64,000 bases of DNA from Bacillota bacterium (GTDB taxonomy: Bacteria; Bacillota; Clostridia; Lachnospirales; Lachnospiraceae). Below the pieces are notes generated by a model. The model searched no databases. It was not told the origin of the DNA and saw nothing but the letters and a program-made list of their open reading frames with translations. The stretch is from the NCBI GenBank assembly GCA_023414875.1, contig JAEZMV010000028.1:248001-312000 (forward strand), in the 5' to 3' direction. This document shows, piece after piece, positions 61,554 through 64,000 of this stretch (positions are counted from its first letter, which is position 1; the number at the start of each line of letters is the position of its first letter). A program made the position numbers and the translations under genes.

Positions 61554-62363
61554 ATGGAATGGTTTACTTCATTGGACCCGGTGGTACAGGCGCTGATAGC
61601 CACGTTATTTACTTGGTTTGTAACTGCCCTAGGTTCATCAACAGTATTTGTATTTAAGAATATAAATAAGAAGGTGTTAAACGGAATGCTGGGATTTGCA
61701 GCAGGAGTCATGATTGCTGCCAGTTTCTGGTCTTTGTTGGCTCCGGCCATATCAATGGCAGAAGAAGCAGGCATGATTGCCTGGATACCGGCGGTAGGTG
61801 GCTTTTTGGCAGGTGGAGCTTTTTTATGGCTGGTTGATGTTATTATGCCTCATCTTCATATTGGTCCTCAAGAGGAACCGGAAGGAATGAAAACAGGGTG
61901 GCAAAGAAGTATTTTGCTGGTATTGGCAATAACACTTCATAACATACCGGAGGGTCTTGCAGTAGGTGTTGCATTTGGTGCGGTTGCAGCTGATTATCCC
62001 GCTGCTACATTGACAGGAGCAGTTGCACTTGCTATAGGCATCGGTTTACAGAACTTTCCGGAAGGAGCAGCGGTATCAGTACCGTTAAGAAGAGAAGGAT
62101 TATCAAGACGGAAAAGCTTTGTATATGGTCAGGCCTCCGGATTGGTTGAACCGATTGCCGGAGTTCTTGGTGCATTAGCAGTTGTTGCAATGAAACCTAT
62201 CTTGCCATATGCGCTATCTTTTGCCGCAGGAGCAATGATTTATGTTGTAGTTGAGGAGCTAATACCCGAAGCACAGCAGGAAAAGCATCATTCCAATATC
62301 GGCACGATTGGTGCTATGTTGGGCTTTGCCGTAATGATGGTATTAGATGTAGCTTTAGGTTAA
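61554..62363 (+). CDS. ZIP-family metal transporter
   Basis: 269 residues, GAAAGGAGG upstream. About eight membrane helices. ZIP metal-site motifs HNIPEGLAVGVAFG and QNFPEGAAVSVPLRREG (second HxxxE-like site with Asn/Gln in place of His), as in ZupT/GufA-type transporters. It moves zinc, iron or other divalent cations into the cytoplasm. Confidence 0.9.
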   Translation: MEWFTSLDPVVQALIATLFTWFVTALGSSTVFVFKNINKKVLNGMLGFAAGVMIAASFWSLLAPAISMAEEAGMIAWIPAVGGFLAGGAFLWLVDVIMPHLHIGPQEEPEGMKTGWQRSILLVLAITLHNIPEGLAVGVAFGAVAADYPAATLTGAVALAIGIGLQNFPEGAAVSVPLRREGLSRRKSFVYGQASGLVEPIAGVLGALAVVAMKPILPYALSFAAGAMIYVVVEELIPEAQQEKHHSNIGTIGAMLGFAVMMVLDVALG

Positions 62364-62381
62364 GTAATTTGATAACAACGA

Positions 62382-62412
62382 GGGTGTCGCCTAACATGGG
62401 CGACACCCTTTT
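62382..62412 (+). terminator. Rho-independent terminator after the ZIP gene
   Basis: GGGTGTCGCC (62382-62391) / GGCGACACCC (62399-62408) then TTTT. Confidence 0.88.
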
Positions 62413-62479
62413 CGCGTTAAGCGGCTAATGTACGTTTAAGAAATAGAAGGCTCTGCTTCTTTTATTATGACATTAAAAA

Positions 62480-62524
62480 TGAGCTGTGCACCGGCGGTTC
62501 ATAACGGCTAGTGCAACAGCTCAT
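62480..62524 (-). terminator. Terminator of the minus-strand decarboxylase operon
   Basis: ATGAGCTGT... / ...ACAGCTCAT stem, followed on the minus strand by TTTTTAATG. Confidence 0.65.
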
Positions 62525-62555
62525 TGATAAGTATCTACATTGTAAATATTATGTT

Positions 62556-62705
62556 CTAATCTTCTGTAGGAGTATTCTTTTTGGATAAGGTTGAAATCTT
62601 AGCAAGTATCATAACTATAAAAGTTAATAATAAGATAACAACAAAGATAGAGAGCATTCCTTTACCCATAATCTCTAATGCATACATTAAATCTTCTTTA
62701 TTCAT
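62556..62705 (-). CDS. Small OadG-like gamma subunit of a sodium-pump decarboxylase
   Basis: 49 residues; ATG at 62705 with GAAAGGAG upstream. Sequence MNKEDLMYALEIMGKGMLSI leads into one membrane helix (about 17-37, FVVILLLTFIVMILA) and a short charged tail. GKGMLSIFVVIL resembles OadG family N-termini. It directly follows the beta-subunit gene (17 bp). It is too short for usual gene-finding thresholds. Confidence 0.7.
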   Translation of the reverse strand: MNKEDLMYALEIMGKGMLSIFVVILLLTFIVMILAKISTLSKKNTPTED

Positions 62706-62721
62706 TGATTGCTCCTTTCAA

Positions 62722-63885
62722 TTATCTGGCAAGAATATCAGTTACGATTTTAATTACCACACCACCTGCTACAACAGAACCGATCTGTCCGGATACGTTA
62801 GCACTAATTGCATGCATCAGAAGGTGATTCGAAGGATCTTCTTTCAGTCCCATCTTCTGAATAACACGGGCTGACATAGGGAATGCAGAAATACCTGCAG
62901 CTCCGACCATAGGATTGATTTTCTTCTTAAGGAAGAGATTGAGGAATTTTGCGAATAATACACCGCCAATGGTATCAAATACAAAGGCCACTAAACCTAA
63001 TCCCATAATCAACAAAGTATCCCAGGCTACGAATTCTTCTGCTCTCATGCTGAAGGAGATGGTAATTCCTAGCAGTAATGTAATTAAATTTGATAAGTTA
63101 TTTTGTGCAGCATCGGATAAAGAGCCAAGAACACCACATTCTCTAAGAAGGTTACCAAACATTAAAAAGCCCACTAAGGCAACAGATTGAGGAGCAATGA
63201 GACCTGCGATAAAGGTAACAATTATCGGGAATACAATTCTGGTTGTCCTTGTAACAGACTTCGGATTATAATCCATACGGATCATACGTTCCTTCTTAGT
63301 GGTTACGGCCTTGATTGCTATGGGTTGTACAATTGGAACTAATGCCATATAAGAGTATGCAGCAACCGCAATCGCTCCGACATATTTGGAATCCAAAATT
63401 TGTGATACGAGAATAGAGGTAGGTCCATCGGCTGCACCGATGATACCGATGGAAGAAGCATCAGGTAATTCAAATCCCAGTAAAACAGCAATTATAATGG
63501 TGAAGAAGATACCGAACTGTGCCGCTGCTCCAAATAAAAACATTTTCGGATTAGACAGCAAAGGACCAAAATCTATCATAGCACCTATACCGATAAATAA
63601 TAAAATCGGTAATGCTTCGGAAGCTTCAATTCCGTTATGAAAAAGCCATTGGATAATACCTGCTACTGATTGTTCACCAGTCTGTGTTTGCATCGTCTGA
63701 TCAATAACACCTGATAAAGGTAAGTTTACCAGGATTGCACCAAAGCCCATGGGTAAAAGCAGTGCAGGTTCAAAACCTTTTTTAATGGCCAAATAAATCA
63801 GCACAATACCTACAACATACATGATTACATACTTGCCCCATAACTCTGGACTAATTTCAATAAGATGTGAAATTAGGAAATCCAT
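62722..63885 (-). CDS. Sodium ion-translocating decarboxylase beta subunit (OadB/GcdB/MmdB)
   Basis: 387 residues from MDFLISHLIEISPELW; AAGGAGG lies eight bases upstream, so the longer frame to 63906 is rejected. About nine to ten membrane helices with family landmarks GIGAMIDFGPLLSNPKMFLFGA, IGIIGAADGPTSI and the Asp-bearing GFLMFGNLLRECG. The subunit couples decarboxylation of a biotin-bound carboxyl group to sodium export. The alpha and biotin-carrier genes are not in the window and would lie beyond the right edge or elsewhere. Confidence 0.93.
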   Translation of the reverse strand: MDFLISHLIEISPELWGKYVIMYVVGIVLIYLAIKKGFEPALLLPMGFGAILVNLPLSGVIDQTMQTQTGEQSVAGIIQWLFHNGIEASEALPILLFIGIGAMIDFGPLLSNPKMFLFGAAAQFGIFFTIIIAVLLGFELPDASSIGIIGAADGPTSILVSQILDSKYVGAIAVAAYSYMALVPIVQPIAIKAVTTKKERMIRMDYNPKSVTRTTRIVFPIIVTFIAGLIAPQSVALVGFLMFGNLLRECGVLGSLSDAAQNNLSNLITLLLGITISFSMRAEEFVAWDTLLIMGLGLVAFVFDTIGGVLFAKFLNLFLKKKINPMVGAAGISAFPMSARVIQKMGLKEDPSNHLLMHAISANVSGQIGSVVAGGVVIKIVTDILAR

Positions 63886-64000
63886 ATTTTTTATCCTCCT
63901 TAGCATGATAAATCATTTCTTTTATTGTTATCAAATGGATCAAGTGTAAATAGAATGGATACTTACACTTTTTAAATAATAAGATATTAACTATAGAAAT

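Overview
The window looks like the chromosome of a low-GC anaerobic Firmicute of the Lachnospiraceae / Clostridium phytofermentans type. The evidence is AT-rich DNA with strong AGGAGG ribosome sites, several glycoside hydrolases with LacI regulators, a CspB-like subtilase, a sodium-pump decarboxylase beta subunit, and nitrogenase-like genes. The species is an inference; no rRNA or tRNA gene was seen.

Layout. 1-5.4 kb: end of a mannoside-utilisation locus (two GH130 proteins, a LacI regulator), a chemoreceptor with an unusual C-terminal sugar-binding domain, and a rhodanese lipoprotein. 5.4-8 kb: small proteins, two Gly/Cys-rich paralogues and a 44-bp tandem repeat array. 8-18 kb: GH2 and GH26-like hydrolases, an LtaS-like enzyme, an FtsH-like protease and a SulP transporter. 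18-22.6 kb: two PLP enzymes of sulfur amino acid metabolism, and an old yellow enzyme with a PadR regulator. 22.6-46 kb: the most interesting chromosomal block, a nitrogenase-like sulfur island. It holds one NifH-like protein, two different NifDK-like pairs, a NifB-like radical SAM protein, a NifX-like carrier, a sulfonate-type ABC importer, a cystine/polar amino acid ABC importer, an iron-type alcohol dehydrogenase, a HisC-like aminotransferase, MetY, CysK, two Rrf2 regulators and a RACo-like ferredoxin/ATPase. The context suggests reductive mobilisation of sulfur, possibly methylthio-alkane-reductase-like, rather than ordinary nitrogen fixation. That function is inferred.

46.7-58.8 kb: a 12,077-bp element inserted within a subtilase gene exactly at the catalytic GHGTHV motif. 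A 9-bp direct repeat (AACCCATGT) lies at both junctions, and a large serine recombinase ends 31 bp from the right junction. Recombination between the repeats would rebuild an uninterrupted 579-residue protease with Asp128, His197 and Ser510. The cargo is a LacI-controlled sugar-acid pathway (2-hydroxyacid dehydrogenase, KDPG aldolase, phosphotriesterase/lactonase-like protein, cupin isomerase, shikimate-dehydrogenase-like protein, FGGY kinase) with three identical GAAACGTTTC operators, plus an NfnAB/SudAB-like flavoprotein pair.

58.8-64 kb: the rest of the subtilase, an SH3/NlpC-P60 cell-wall hydrolase, a ZIP metal transporter, and a decarboxylase beta subunit with a tiny OadG-like partner.

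The island reads as one programme. Two importers bring in sulfur compounds, a NifH-driven DK enzyme (or two) with a NifB-derived cofactor would reduce them, and MetY and CysK fix the released thiol or sulfide. Rrf2 proteins probably control it through an AT-rich motif (ATATATGAAATATAT) found at both metY and cysK.
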